Positions 13,476-24,800 of a DNA stretch of 64,000 nt are shown here, piece by piece. How positions within the stretch are numbered: the first letter of the stretch is position 1; each line of letters starts with the position of its first letter. The DNA is from Bolinopsis microptera. Taxonomy: Eukaryota; Ctenophora; Tentaculata; Lobata; Bolinopsidae. Position numbers and translations under genes: made by a program. Under the pieces are notes generated by a model. It was not told the DNA's origin, made no database searches, and saw only the letters and a list, made by a program, of their open reading frames with translations. Location: assembly GCF_026151205.1 (NCBI RefSeq), contig NC_087080.1:17364894-17428893 (forward strand), given 5' to 3'.

Positions 13476-13538
13476 ACCAACTTGTAGCCAATAATGGACG
13501 AAAGCTTAAATTGGCCCAATGTTTGGCTACAAGTTGGT
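13476..13538. repeat. Inverted repeat, 16-bp arms
   Basis: ACCAACTTGTAGCCAA (13476-13491) is matched by TTGGCTACAAGTTGGT (13523-13538) across a 31-bp loop. It could be a small MITE or foldback; no target duplication was established. Confidence 0.8.
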
Positions 13539-15225
13539 GACAGTGACTATTATGTCCGACCAAAACTATTTTCGTCTAACTGGAACATTTAAAAGAGGAT
13601 GAAACATCAGCAAACGAACGAAAACAAACGACATAGTCATATATCGAACAACCGTGTTCATCCATTTCCCTTTTCTGGTGATTTCAGGAGAGGAAAGGAG
13701 CCGCTGCCTTTGTATTGCTAATGCTTGCAAGGAAATGTTTTGTTTTCCGTCCTCTCTGTGGGGGGTATCAACTATCATGTTTTAACGGCAATCCCCCGTT
13801 TTGATTTGATTGATTGGGGACAAGCTTTTGGTACACTGGTTAATGTTTACTATAATATTAAAGTATTACAATTACATAAAATTTAGAATAAATATAAATT
13901 ACCTTTGCTTAGGACGTACCAAATATCCAAAAATGAAACGATTGCACCTTATATAGCACACAAACCAATACATAAACAAATGCAGTTGTATCCTCAGAAA
14001 AGGCCTATAGATAAACCTGGCCTGGGTGAGACCTGCATTGCGATTGCTATTCAGCGGATGTGTGCTCTACAAAGTCATCACATACATGAGTTACAATCCG
14101 GTTGCAGTTTTATAACTTCAACAATTAAATTTCCTCGTTATCGGCCGAACAAACTACAGCGAAATCAACAAATACACGCAACAGCCATAGAGTAAGAGCC
14201 TTATAGTACACTTAAATCGAAGAAATTGGATATTCAAAAACACTATATGTTACATCTTGACCTTATCTACACTTAAAATCTTGCCGTCTCTGATATAATG
14301 TACTTTGTTGGTGAGCAGTAATCATATCCTTCCTTTTTACAACAAGTATCTGGTGAGCTTGCTTTCTCCTCCCTATTTCTGTCAGGTGTGATGTCCAAGT
14401 TGGTCGCTACATAATTAGATTTCTCAGATTTCTTGCTCGAGCAAGAAACCAATTATGACTGATTCGTGCAAGCCAATGTCACTTTTACGGTTTCTTGGTT
14501 TCCACTATCTGCAGGTTTTTTAAATCCCGATCAAACATGCTGCCCACCACTTGAGGATCACACCCCGATGATCCCAAATTCGGTAATTCACTTCTTCTGC
14601 CACTATTGAGGATCACTGCCGTAATTCTCTGGCACACCGTAAACAATGGAAATTCTTACTGCGGACGTCATCTTCAAACTACAGTTTTCACAGCTGTCTT
14701 TATTACTGTCAATCGACGGAGCACTGGTAGATGTTTCACAGTTTCCTTCACGATGTGCACCATGTTTTTTTCATCTCGTTTGTACAGTTTGTGGACAGAG
14801 TCGCGCTCTTTCTGTTTGCGTTTGATAAGCTCCTTTCTGATATTAAGCTGCTCTTGTTTTCAGTCTGTCTATTCGTACTGGCCGCCAGATTTAACATAGT
14901 TAATATGGCTCCTGTCATCATTTAGAAAGTTTTTCAACAGCATTAGCCAAGGGGTCTTTGTAATGGCCATTAATCTGAATGATTCAGCTCTTGTAACGGT
15001 TTGAGTTTTCGAGGAGTTTCAAAATGTCATACAACGCCACTGATAAACTCTTTTTCGAGTCTGTTCAAATTTTCCACAGTGAAGTCCATTGTACAAAGCA
15101 AAGGCAAGCTGAGTAGCTGGCACGTCGTGTCGAATATGTTAAAGATAAAAACCACTGATAAGCGAAGCAATTAAAATTGTTGCAAATGCTAGAATAACTG
15201 ATTGTAACTAACTAACTTTTGTTTA

Positions 15226-15586
15226 GCGGCCAGGTAGCGCAGTTGGTTAGAACGCCTGTCTTACAATCGTTAGGTTGCGAGTTCGAAACCCACTGGACTG
15301 CCTGGTCGTGGGGGTGAGGTCGTCGACGTTCAGCTAAGGATCATGAGTGGTCTATGCAGCCCGGTTCTACTCAGCCGAATTACTCGAAGAAATCGGGTAG
15401 TGAGGGTTAAATGAGGAGCTTGCACATTGCAGCAAAGTCTGGGCCCGAATGAATGTATGGTACACATACCTTAACCGTCACTGGCCCAAAAAGATCCTTC
15501 GCTAATCCTGTAATGGCTGGTTGCACTTGTGTAACATTTGGCTGTGGAATACACGAAGTAAAATAAGTGTCTAGATAAAAAAAAAA
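15226..15586 (+). mobile_element. tRNA-derived SINE
   Basis: The head carries a polymerase III A box (TAGCGCAGTTGGTTAG, 15235-15250) and a B box (GAGTTCGAAACC, 15279-15290) at tRNA spacing. About 280 bp of non-tRNA body follows, then ten A residues (15577-15586). This tRNA head, body and A-rich tail architecture is that of a SINE. The acceptor stem does not close, so it is not a functional tRNA gene. A clear target duplication was not found. Confidence 0.8.
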
Positions 15587-15599
15587 TAACTCACTTCAA

Positions 15600-17750
15600 C
15601 CTGATACTTTCTGGTTTTACAAAATTCTAAAAGAACCTTCAAATCAGGCCATCTTTACGCCCGCAACCTGGTCAACACAGAAAAGAAACCGGGATGTTGG
15701 TGGGAGAACAGCAGCCATGTTGAGGACAGAGATCAGGTTGTGTCACACACCGTCACTAACAACCCACCATGTTCACATATCCTGGCTCTCTTTACTCAGC
15801 AGATTATCGTTTGTAAAACCAGCTCCACAGTTCGGAGGCAGTACTCTCCAGGCTTCAGAATGTGTGGAAATGTTTTTATATAAGTTTCTCCGTTTCAAAT
15901 TCCGAATCTCTGTTGGGAAACAGTGCTTGGACACATGACTACGGCCGCCTCCTAATCTCCCAGACATTTACCAATAAAAAACTCAAAAAAGCATTTGGCG
16001 GATCGTCTTCTGACGGATAAATGGTGATCGGCTGATTTACTTGGCCAACAAAAGCCCCTGATTACACAGCACAAACCTTTAAAACAAGTAAACAGAGTTT
16101 CTTGCTTTGTTGCGGTCACGCGCAATAATTGGAAAACACTCAAACCATGTCCAACCCCAACACTGGACACATTAAACCAGCAACTCTCCAGGCAAAACGT
16201 TCCACCAAACAACAGCGCTTGCTGGATCGTATCTGGATGGTATAAATGTTAAGTAAGTTAATTATCAAATAACTTCAATTTAATCAAAGTTTAATTCTGT
16301 GTTTCCAGAAGTAGTCATAAACCCGCTGACTCACCTGAAAATGGGGGCACTGTTTTGACGTGTAACAACGTTTGTTAACCCTAATAATTTTGACACAAAC
16401 ACAACATAATACGTGGGAATTAATCCTAACCTTTCCATTTGAGTTTCATGGACTTAGAGCAGTCTATGATAATTTGCGTTAACTCTGCCTCCAACGGAGT
16501 TTAACAGAGTATCAGGATAGAAGGTAAGCATTGCAGCCTCGTGTTACCGGAATTTTCTCTACACACATTCGGCGGCCGGTTAACTTCGGAACCGAGATAC
16601 GAAGTTCAAAAGTCTTGGTGTGGTTCTAGGACACCCGACAATTAGCATCGTAGGGTATCTGTATTGATGAAGATAAGGGGTTTAGATCTTATTACACTTT
16701 CCAAGGAATATCAGATCTCAGAATATTAAAACTATAACTCGGAACCGTCGTGCTCAAACGACAATCCAATATTGATCAGTCAGCTACTCTGACGGATAAA
16801 ACTTACAGATAAAACTGTACCTTGACATTAAGAGAGTGAGTGTAGGAGAAGTATCAGTATCTTGAAGGGCATGGTGCTGTTAGCTGATATGTTGAACATG
16901 CTCTTGATGAGCTCACGCGGTCGGTCTCAGTTGTCTGCTGTTGTCATTTAATCCAACCCTGTGCTGCTACTACTTCACAGCCTCGGCACTTGCCACACAA
17001 AGTGAAATATTCAAATGTTATTCCCTTTTTTCCTTCACAATTTATCATCTATCACTGTTTATGGAAAGGTAACATTTTGGGGACGGGTGGGGAATGGGCG
17101 GACTCCGGCGAAATAATCACGTATTATTCATTAAAATTGGTCCGTTAGAAGTGATATTGAGCCAAAAAAAATGTAGTTCATGTTCGAAACCTCCATAGAA
17201 TATACAGCCAGTGAAAGATATATCGTTGTCCAGAACAGCTAACTCGGTGACATAGATTATCTTGATTGGATGGTGACCTCGCCAGCCGGAATGTTACCCG
17301 TGAAAGTGAGAACAGGTCCTGTGGGTAGAGGGGCCCTATCAATCCAAGATACAGATAAGGTTGAAATGATAGAAAATTGCAATACATAAATGATGTATTG
17401 AATGTTTGACTGAATCATGTTCTTTATACCCAATACAATGGCAATAATGAATGTGGAAGATTAGATTTTGTTAAAAGATATGTATGATGATTGATGACAA
17501 CTTGTATTGGTAAAATCCAAAGTATTCTCTCTTGAAACAACTTTTCTCCCTAATTATCTTACCGGCTTTTCCTGTTCCATAAGGATAAAGACCATGACGG
17601 CTGCTACTGCCTGCTATTACTCCCGCTCGCTTCTTCTTTCTTTTCAGTGACCAACTATGTGTTTCCTACTATATACGCTCAAATCCGCTCACTGTTGAAT
17701 GGTGGTTTAAGCTATACATCATTACATTATACATTATACATTCTTTAGTT
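15600..17750. other. Gene-less stretch
   Basis: I see no supported exon. At 17567-17657 an open minus-strand segment rich in Lys/Arg ends at a good GTAAGA donor, and a good plus-strand acceptor (pyrimidine tract, then CAG) lies at 17647. Both cannot be right and neither has further support. Confidence 0.4.
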
Positions 17751-17759
17751 TTGAACTTA

Positions 17760-19174
17760 AACCTTTATAGTTTTTAACTATAATGTGTGTGTAATCAGTG
17801 TAGCTTGTGTTGCAAATATCGAAGCTCTCTTATCTTTTTGTTAAATTTTGCAATAAGTTCAGTTTGCTTGCTACCGTGTAGTTTACCTTTGCGTGTGTAC
17901 TTGTACATTACTATACAAGTACACTATGGGGGATGACCCAACTTTGACCCGATCCCAGGAGTTGATTAAGGAGTTCAACTATGATCAACAGGAAGATGTG
18001 GAAGGCTGTGTTGCACGCTGGTCCGATAAGTTAGAAAAAGACCTGCATATGGACTACCGTGAAATTGACTACGAAAGTCGTGAAAAGATCAAGACTAAGG
18101 ATAAACAGACTCTGTCTGGCTGGATTGTGGATGCAGTGGACCTTGTTCGTCGGCAGAATAGTCAGATGTATCTCTTGAAGGAGATCATCGAGTGCTTCAA
18201 GACGGAAGCACTAGCAGACAAAGAAAAGGTGATCAGACTGCAGGGCCAGCTGCTGATGCAGAAGGACGAACAACTACAGTTGCTTAAGACGTCTGTTGAG
18301 GAGACAGTCCAAACAACGGTGGAGTCAGGGTTTCAGAACTATAGTGCAGCTGTTCAACAGAACAGTGCAAGTGGTACGGTCTGCAACAGTAAAATCCTGA
18401 AGAAGGTGATGAAGAGTGTGGCTGCAGAGGAGGACAGGAGCAAGAACCTGATCGTGTTTGGGCTGAAAGAAGAGGAGGAAGAACAGCTTCCAGCGCTAGT
18501 TACCGCAGTTTTGGAGGAGATCGGGGAGAAACCTCACTTCGAAGCGACTAGAGTCGGTTGGAAGAGGCCAGGTAGTACGGCTATCCGACCAGTCAAGATC
18601 ACCGTCCCAAGCTCAACAGCGGTTCATCAGATTCTGATGAAAACAGGGAGACTGAGGGAGAAGCACAAAGATGTATGGATATGTCCAGACAGATCCAGCG
18701 AAGAACGAGCAACAAGGAAGCATCTGGTCACTGACCTGAAGAAGAAGAGGGCGGAACAGACTCATCTCGACCACTACATCCGGTACGGGAAGGTATGTAG
18801 CCGTGATAAGAAGTCATCATGAGTTACACTCTCGGACACTGATCAGTATATATGAAGGAGTGATGATTATTTTAAGAATTTTCAGACGTTATCTGTATTT
18901 AAGAGACAACTATATATTTTGAATATTTTATTATTTGATTGTTTCACACTTTTCATATTTCATAATTTTATTACTAGGTGGAGGTGATGTTATTGAGACT
19001 TTGGGCGGCCATAAAACTCCTGTTCTGAAAGTTGTCCTCTGTACTTGTTTCACTGACCCACGCTTTATAGCATTTATACATTTCGGCCCATTTTATATGT
19101 TTGTTCGACTTGCTGTACATTTGTATATTTGCTATTTTGTAAAAGTTTCAAAAAAAAAAAAAAAAAAAAAAAAA
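17760..19174 (+). mobile_element. Non-autonomous ORF1-only retroelement (half-LINE type)
   Basis: It consists of ORF1 (17926-18822), a short 3' region and a terminal poly(A) of 25 residues (19150-19174). Absence of ORF2 with an intact ORF1 and a poly(A) end resembles half-LINE elements, which are mobilised in trans. The 5' end is a guess, and no target duplication was found because the tail abuts a minisatellite. A processed copy of an ORF1 transcript or a domesticated gene are alternatives. Confidence 0.5.
17926..18822 (+). CDS. LINE-type ORF1 protein, intact
   Basis: The ATG at 17926 (MGDDPTLTRSQ) opens a 298-residue frame. The first third is charged. Residues roughly 85-130 look like a coiled coil (LADKEKVIRLQGQLLMQKDE). 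From about residue 165 it matches the RRM-like core of ORF1 proteins of CR1/L2-type non-LTR retrotransposons: RSKNLIVFGLKEEEEE, then RVGWKRPG, IRPVKITVPSS, VWICPDRSSEERATRKHL and LKKKRAEQ. In this family the protein binds element RNA and chaperones it. No reverse transcriptase follows: after the stop there is about 330 bp of AT-rich sequence and a 25-A tail. It lies in plus orientation upstream of the transporter exon. The intact frame suggests a recent copy or use by the host; I cannot decide which. Confidence 0.8.
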   Translation: MGDDPTLTRSQELIKEFNYDQQEDVEGCVARWSDKLEKDLHMDYREIDYESREKIKTKDKQTLSGWIVDAVDLVRRQNSQMYLLKEIIECFKTEALADKEKVIRLQGQLLMQKDEQLQLLKTSVEETVQTTVESGFQNYSAAVQQNSASGTVCNSKILKKVMKSVAAEEDRSKNLIVFGLKEEEEEQLPALVTAVLEEIGEKPHFEATRVGWKRPGSTAIRPVKITVPSSTAVHQILMKTGRLREKHKDVWICPDRSSEERATRKHLVTDLKKKRAEQTHLDHYIRYGKVCSRDKKSS

Positions 19175-19716
19175 GATAGCAAACACATTTAGAGCTAGTC
19201 AGGTACCAACCACATATAGAGGTTTTCAGATAGCAAACACATTTAGAGCTAGTCAGGTACCAACCATATTTAGAGGTTTTCAGATAGCAAACACATTTAG
19301 AGCTAGTCAGGTACCAACCACATATAGAGGTTTTCAGATAGCAAACACATTTAGAGCTAGTCAGGTACCAACCACATATAGAGGTTTTCAGATAGCAAAC
19401 ACATTTAGAGCTAGTCAGGTACCAACCACATATAGAGGTTTTCAGATAGCAAACACATTTAGAGCTAGTCAGGTACCAACCATATTTAGAGGTTTTCAGG
19501 TAGCAACCACATTTAGAAGTTTTCAGGTACCAACCACATTCAGAGCTTTTCAGGTACCAACCACATTTAGAGGTTTTCAGGTACCAACCACATTCAGAGC
19601 TTTTCAGGTACCAACCACATTTAGAGGTTTTCAGGTACCAACCACATTTAGAGGTTTCAGGTACCAACCATATTTAGATGGTTTTCAGGTACCAACCACA
19701 TTTAGAGGTTTTCAGA
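19175..19716. repeat. 27/54-bp minisatellite
   Basis: The first part has 54-bp units beginning GATAGCAAACACATTTAGAG. The second part has 27-bp units GGTACCAACCACATTTAGAG plus GTTTTCA. The 54-mer is a diverged dimer of the 27-mer. The unit length keeps a long minus-strand frame open (GWYLKTSKC-type repeats), which I regard as a by-product. It follows directly on the poly(A) tail of the ORF1 element. Confidence 0.9.
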
Positions 19717-19838
19717 TCAGCACAAAAGTATGATTCTAGCACTTTCAGACCGTGGTGAAGTGCTTTATTATTACCCATTATTATTACCCATTATATTTAT
19801 AATCTTATTTACCTAATTATCTCCTAATTATCTCGCAG

Positions 19839-20138
19839 GACCAAATGTTCTCCGTACTAGTTCCCTCTGTCTTCCCAACAAAGATCCGTAACGGAGCCTG
19901 TGGTTTCGTGCGAGCATGTGGAATCATCCTGTCTTCAAGTGGGCCCTTCCTCACCATCTCCCTCTTCAACTACATCTCCATCAGCTGGAGTTTAGTTGTG
20001 CTCGCTATCATTTACCTTTTACGAATACCGCTAGGTATCGCTCTAAAAGCATCTACTTCGCCCGTTGAAGAGAAAAAAGACGTTTCAAGAACGAGCTCTT
20101 TTGATGACTATGATTCGTCGATTGCTGATTCTATTTAA
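19839..20138 (+). CDS. Last coding exon of an MFS transporter (SLC22-like)
   Basis: The acceptor (TCTCGCAG, 19831-19838) is followed in phase 0 by about 99 codons to TAA (20136-20138). The peptide has VFPTKIRNGACGFVRACG, which fits the P-T-x-x-R-x-x-G motif before helix 11 in sugar/organic-ion MFS transporters. Two hydrophobic helices follow (around ILSSSGPFLTISLFNYIS and SLVVLAIIYLLRIPLGIAL, helices 11 and 12), then a polar Ser/Asp-rich cytosolic tail (DVSRTSSFDDYDSS). This is the usual C-terminus of a 12-helix plasma-membrane carrier. Upstream exons were not found with confidence, so the substrate cannot be named. The preceding intron would contain the ORF1 element and minisatellite. Confidence 0.7.
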   Translation, partial: DQMFSVLVPSVFPTKIRNGACGFVRACGIILSSSGPFLTISLFNYISISWSLVVLAIIYLLRIPLGIALKASTSPVEEKKDVSRTSSFDDYDSSIADSI

Positions 20139-20235
20139 AGAGACAGAATTCCTATCTTGCTTCCGCACCACGGGTGTAAAAAATTCCGCCATTCTAACTG
20201 TGTGTGAATCTTCCGATAGTGTCTGGACTCTACAG

Positions 20236-20265
20236 AGTCACTACTAGTGTACACTAGTAGTGACT
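20236..20265. repeat. Perfect 30-bp palindrome in the transporter 3' region
   Basis: AGTCACTACTAGTGT is followed at once by its reverse complement, with no spacer. It lies about 100 bp past the transporter stop codon, so it could form a hairpin in the 3' UTR. Confidence 0.9.
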
Positions 20266-20269
20266 ACAG

Positions 20270-21760
20270 ATCAGAGTCATGAAGTCGTTATTTCAGTATA
20301 AGAACCCTAGTTTCGTGCGGAACTAATGCTGGCTGTTTTTGTAGAAAAATAGTTGCCTGACAAGTGACAAATACCACGAAATGAGGGTTCTAGTATTTTA
20401 TTCAGTGTCTATTTGGTTGATAAATTCAAATGAACTTACTTTATGAATATTTTTCGGTCTTCACTTGAAATCACTAACAGAATACCGCGACCCTGACATT
20501 GTTGGTTTTAATGTATGACTTAAAGAGGGTTACTAATTAGGTTAAATTAATCGATTTATTACGGCCATGTTACTCCTTCCCAATTCCCACCATCTGATAG
20601 AATTATCTCAGTTTAAGTTAATTTATTATCATATTTTATCTAATGTAAGTTTTTATTTTGTTTTATCTTTTATATAAAATGATTTACGTGTTACCCCTTG
20701 GTTCGAATGCCAAATTTCGCCCAATTTATGAAATAGAATTTGCCCAATTCTTTGGCTCTCTCTTTTTCGATTTCACTTAATTATTTGACCGGAAAATTCT
20801 TAAATCGTTTACAAAAGTTTGTAATTCGACAGTTAATTGAAACCAGTAACTAGTAGCCTTCTACTGAGTGTGTCAGTAGCAGGGCGGTCAACTTATTGGC
20901 CGTGAAACAGGTTTAACAGGTTACCCAGGTAACTGCATGTAATTTTATTTTGAAAAGCTATTTGTTAACTTAAAGCCATGAATAGACATGAGAAGAAGAT
21001 CATGTAGCGTTACCATGACTACATATCTGTTTTGCCTTTTTATCAGCTCCATCGTGACCCAGATGAAACTAGCTTGTTCGTTTAGCTGTGTAAAATTCAA
21101 CATTTCGTGTCAAACAAATCGTTTGAATATCTAAACAAATTAATTTACACAAATACTAGTTCTATCTAGATAATAACACAGAACAGTGAAAAACAAAAGT
21201 GAAAATAATTGTGTTATCTGTTCCTATTTACATTATCTCCACACTTCTTAAGAAAAGAACGATTCTATTTACAAACTGTCCAATTAATACATGAATGGAT
21301 GGTTCTTGTAATTCAAAAGATATAAACATATTTACATATCCAAGGTTACATCAAGTAATACTAATATTACTAGTAGTCATACTACAAATACTACAGTCAC
21401 TACACAGCTAGGAACTGTTCTACTCTAGCATTAATTTAGTTGGAGAGTTGCGTTCTTAGTAATCTTGCTTCCCTAGTTACCATGACAACTCTCTTAGTTA
21501 CCATGACAACTACTCTCTTAGTAATCTTGCCCCCCTGCTTCACGGGTCAGAACTACACTCCTGACAAAAAGAGAATTGATAATCACGTGCAAGTTTATCT
21601 AATATCTGTATTATTGTATCATTAGAGAAATAGGTAGAAATTGTATAAAATGTAAAATATAACTATGTTACAACAGCTGACTCCGCTCACTTCAACAGCC
21701 TCTCTGTACCCAATATTAATTATTTCCTATTGCAGTGCATATTACTGAAATAAAAGATTA
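20270..21760. other. Intergenic stretch between convergent genes
   Basis: AT-rich sequence between the 3' ends of the plus-strand transporter and the minus-strand Ig receptor. It holds both 3' UTRs presumably, and a short TTAGTTACCATGACAACTCT repeat around 21475-21530. No other feature is seen. Confidence 0.5.
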
Positions 21761-21766
21761 AAGTAA

Positions 21767-21888
21767 TCACTTGTCCTGATGCCTCCTCCTTTTTTTGCTC
21801 TTCATTACTACTAACGCCAGGATGAGGGCAGCAATCAAGATTAGAAGAACCACAACTACAACCACTACTACCATAATCGTGTCAGCCT
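21767..21888 (-). CDS. Final receptor exon: transmembrane helix and short basic tail
   Basis: After a CTCTCAG acceptor the exon reads EADTIM, then a very hydrophobic run of about 25 residues (seven or eight Val, then LLILIAALILALVV), then MKSKKRRRHQDK and TGA at 21767-21769. It joins in phase 1 to the exon at 22011. The Lys/Arg-rich tail of about 12 residues fits the positive-inside rule for a type I membrane protein. It has no tyrosine, so any ITAM/ITIM-type signalling would need a partner. Confidence 0.85.
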
Positions 21889-24800
21889 CTGAGAGTTTAT
21901 TCGTTTAGTAAGTTGTTATATATCAAGATCAAATCTCAGGGTATTTTCAGGGAAGAACCATTGATAAAATGTATTTTATTTATAATCGTAACTAGACTAT
22001 AAACACTCACTTTCATGGATAGTAAGTAACTGAGTAGCTCTGACAGGCGTCCTGTTCTTCCCAACAGTAATCTCACAGGTAAATGTTACTTTAGTCGTAT
22101 CAGACTCTCCCAGCAAATTAGCTATCTTCCGATTAGATATAGTCAATGTTGACACCTGACTTTGTGATCTCCCATTGTAGAACCCGTCCTCCATGGTGTA
22201 AAGGTCCTCTATATGTGTAGTAGGGTCCCAGTGTACAGTGGTGGGTGCTGGGATATCAGTGAGGATACAGCTGATCATGTGGTGAGGCCCTTTAGAGGAG
22301 ATGTGACGACCAGGTCCTAGAGACCACACGTTCTCTCTCAGCGGGGATATCGCTACACCTGGTGGAGAGGGGGGGGGGGGGGGGTCAGAACATATCGCTA
22401 CACCTAGTGGAGAGGGGGGGGTCAGAACACCAAACAGAGTGCATCTACTGGAAACTTTTCTTTTTTTTTCTTTTTTTTAAAGAGAGGCTGGGCCTGGTTG
22501 GCCCACGAGAGGATAGCATATGAATGCTTTGCCTACCTCTGGGGTCTACTAGGAACTTGTGTCGCTATGAACACTTAAAGTGTCATTACAGATTAATAAT
22601 TTAATGAAACAATAAACTTACTGGGAGTGTATAGCATGATCATCTCTGTGCACACTATTGGGGTGTTCTTCTTTCCAACAATTATCCTACAAGTGAATGT
22701 GTGGTCCTGACCGGCCCTCCTCAGTTCCGTTAACTTAGCACTGGTTATTGTGAGGGAGGAATGTTGTTCGGATCCTTTGAAGTGGGACTCTATCTCGTAC
22801 ATTCCTATCTCCTGTGTTACAGACCATGAGACAGCATGCTGGTATGGAACATCGTCAAACACACAGCTAATAGTGTGGTCATCACTTGTAAACACACTCA
22901 TCACTCCAGCTAGAGCTCCTGTTGTCACTTCCACTCCTGTTGTCACTCCCGCCTGCACTGCCGCGGCCGCCTGCACTGGCGCTGCCGCGACCGGCTTCGA
23001 AGGTGGACCTGGACAGATGGTGTAATGAAAATGTGTTGCTATGCAGTTTGATGTTCAACATGTATGATTAATGATTACTGATTAATTTTCACTCGCCTTC
23101 TAACTGAAGAAAATTTGATATTTGGTAGTGTTGAGATTGAATTATTCAGCATCTACTGAAAGTGAAAGCAAATAAACAAATAAGGAAATATAGCTTACTA
23201 GGACTGAAGAGGGTGATGGACTGAACAGCGGTAACAACGGTATGATGATCCCCAAACTCGTACATACATGTGAACAAGTGCACCTTGTTGGCCTCGTTAA
23301 GTAGGACCATGCGGGCACTAGAAATAGAGAGGGTAGCAGTCTGGGAGGACCCACTGATGGTGCCATCTGATAGGCTGTAAGCAGAGGGGAGCTCCATTAC
23401 TGGGTTCCACATCATAGCCATGAAGCTGGAAGAGATCCAGGGTCGGGGGTAGTCAATAGCGTGGCTCCACTTTATCGTGGCTTGGCTTGGGATGTCATCC
23501 AGTTTGCAATTAATAGAGTGGTCATCGTAAGCGTACAAAATTTCAGAAGCAGGAGATATTGTGGCAGCTGAGGTAGTTTTTAGTTCAAGTTAAACAATCG
23601 GGGTATTAAGTATTTCTCTTTCAATCATTACAAATTAAATATTAAAATTTCCGATAGAACTCCGCCGATATCTCTGAATAAAAGTTGAAAAGCTTGCTGC
23701 TCAACTAACTTGGAGTGAAGATAACTAACTCGGAGTGAAGATAACTAACTTGGAGTGAAGATAACTAACTTGGAGTGAAGATAACTTACTCGGAGTGAAG
23801 ATAACTAACTTGGAGTGAAGATAACTAACTTGGAGTGAAGATAACTAACTTGGAGTGAAGATAACTAACTTGGAGTGAAGATAACTTACTCGGAGTGAAG
23901 ATAACTAACTCGGAGTGAAGATAACTAACTTGGAGTGAAGATAACTAACTTGGAGTGAAGATAACTAACTTGGAGTGAAGATAACTAACTTTGAGTGAAG
24001 ATAACTAACTTGGAGTGAAGATAACTAACTCGGAGTGAAGATAACTAACTCGGAGTGAAGATAACTAACTCGGAGTGAAGATAACTAACTCGGAGTGAAG
24101 ATAACTAACTTGGAGTGAAGATAACTAACTTGGAGTGAAGATAACTAACTTGGAGTGAAGATAACTAACTTGGAGTGAAGATAACTAACTTAAAGTGAAT
24201 ATAACTAACTTGGAGTGAAGATAACTAATTGGGAGTGAAGATAACTAACTTGGAGTGAAGATAGAGATGGTCTGGGAACCAGAGACAGAGGTCTTTGAGG
24301 TTCCAGCAATTATTTTACATGTAAAAGTATGACTTCTACCAGACGACTTGAGGGTAGTCAGTTGTCTACTTGAGAGTGCAAGTCTGGATATATGGGTATG
24401 TTCCACAGAGCTGGAGTTTCCAACAAAGGTGTGACTTGCTTGTTGCACTGCTGTGTCCCACAAGATTTCTAATCGCTCAGGAACGTCCAGAAAGACGCAG
24501 CTGATTTCAACAGGATCCGGTGAAAACACGTCTATATTTTTACCTGTAGTTGTAGGTATTGTTGTAAGTTCAGAATCTTGGAATATTCAGAACCATATCA
24601 GCACATCATAGTTAAAGATGATATCATTCTGTGCTCAAATATGTTATCTGAATGGTAAGGTATCAATCAAACACCGAGCATGTCCCCCACAGACTAAACA
24701 CTTACTTGGGCTAGCAGTTGGAGTAAAGAGAGTAACAGTTTGAGTGGCTGTTATCTCAGAGTTAGAGGTCCCTACAGTGATCTTACAAGTAAATGTGTGA

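Larger units (their letters stand above)
9486..15220. other. Long stretch without a convincing gene
   Basis: It contains a G/T-rich, degenerate GGTGGAGG/GGCGCAC repeat (about 10674-10790), a tandem repeat at 12929-13015 and a small inverted repeat at 13476-13538. Several short open frames exist. One at 11620-11698 (plus, reading ..VEYRFRLRQTRED.. and ending at a GTGAGT) could be an exon, but nothing supports it beyond the splice-like ends. Confidence 0.45.

Noticed and set aside
14606-14925. Open frames on both strands, one minus-strand stretch rich in Lys/Glu that vaguely recalls a LINE ORF1
   Set aside because: Interrupted by stops, with no recognisable core motif; too decayed to call.
17648-17755. 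Plus-strand exon reading TNYVFPTIYAQIR after a strong acceptor, resembling the FPT..R motif of the transporter
   Set aside because: The match is only a few residues, no membrane helices follow, and a stop comes after about 35 codons.
19074-19667. Minus-strand frame of 197 codons with CGWYLKTSK repeats
   Set aside because: It is the translation of the 27/54-bp minisatellite and of a poly(A) tail read backwards (poly-Phe).
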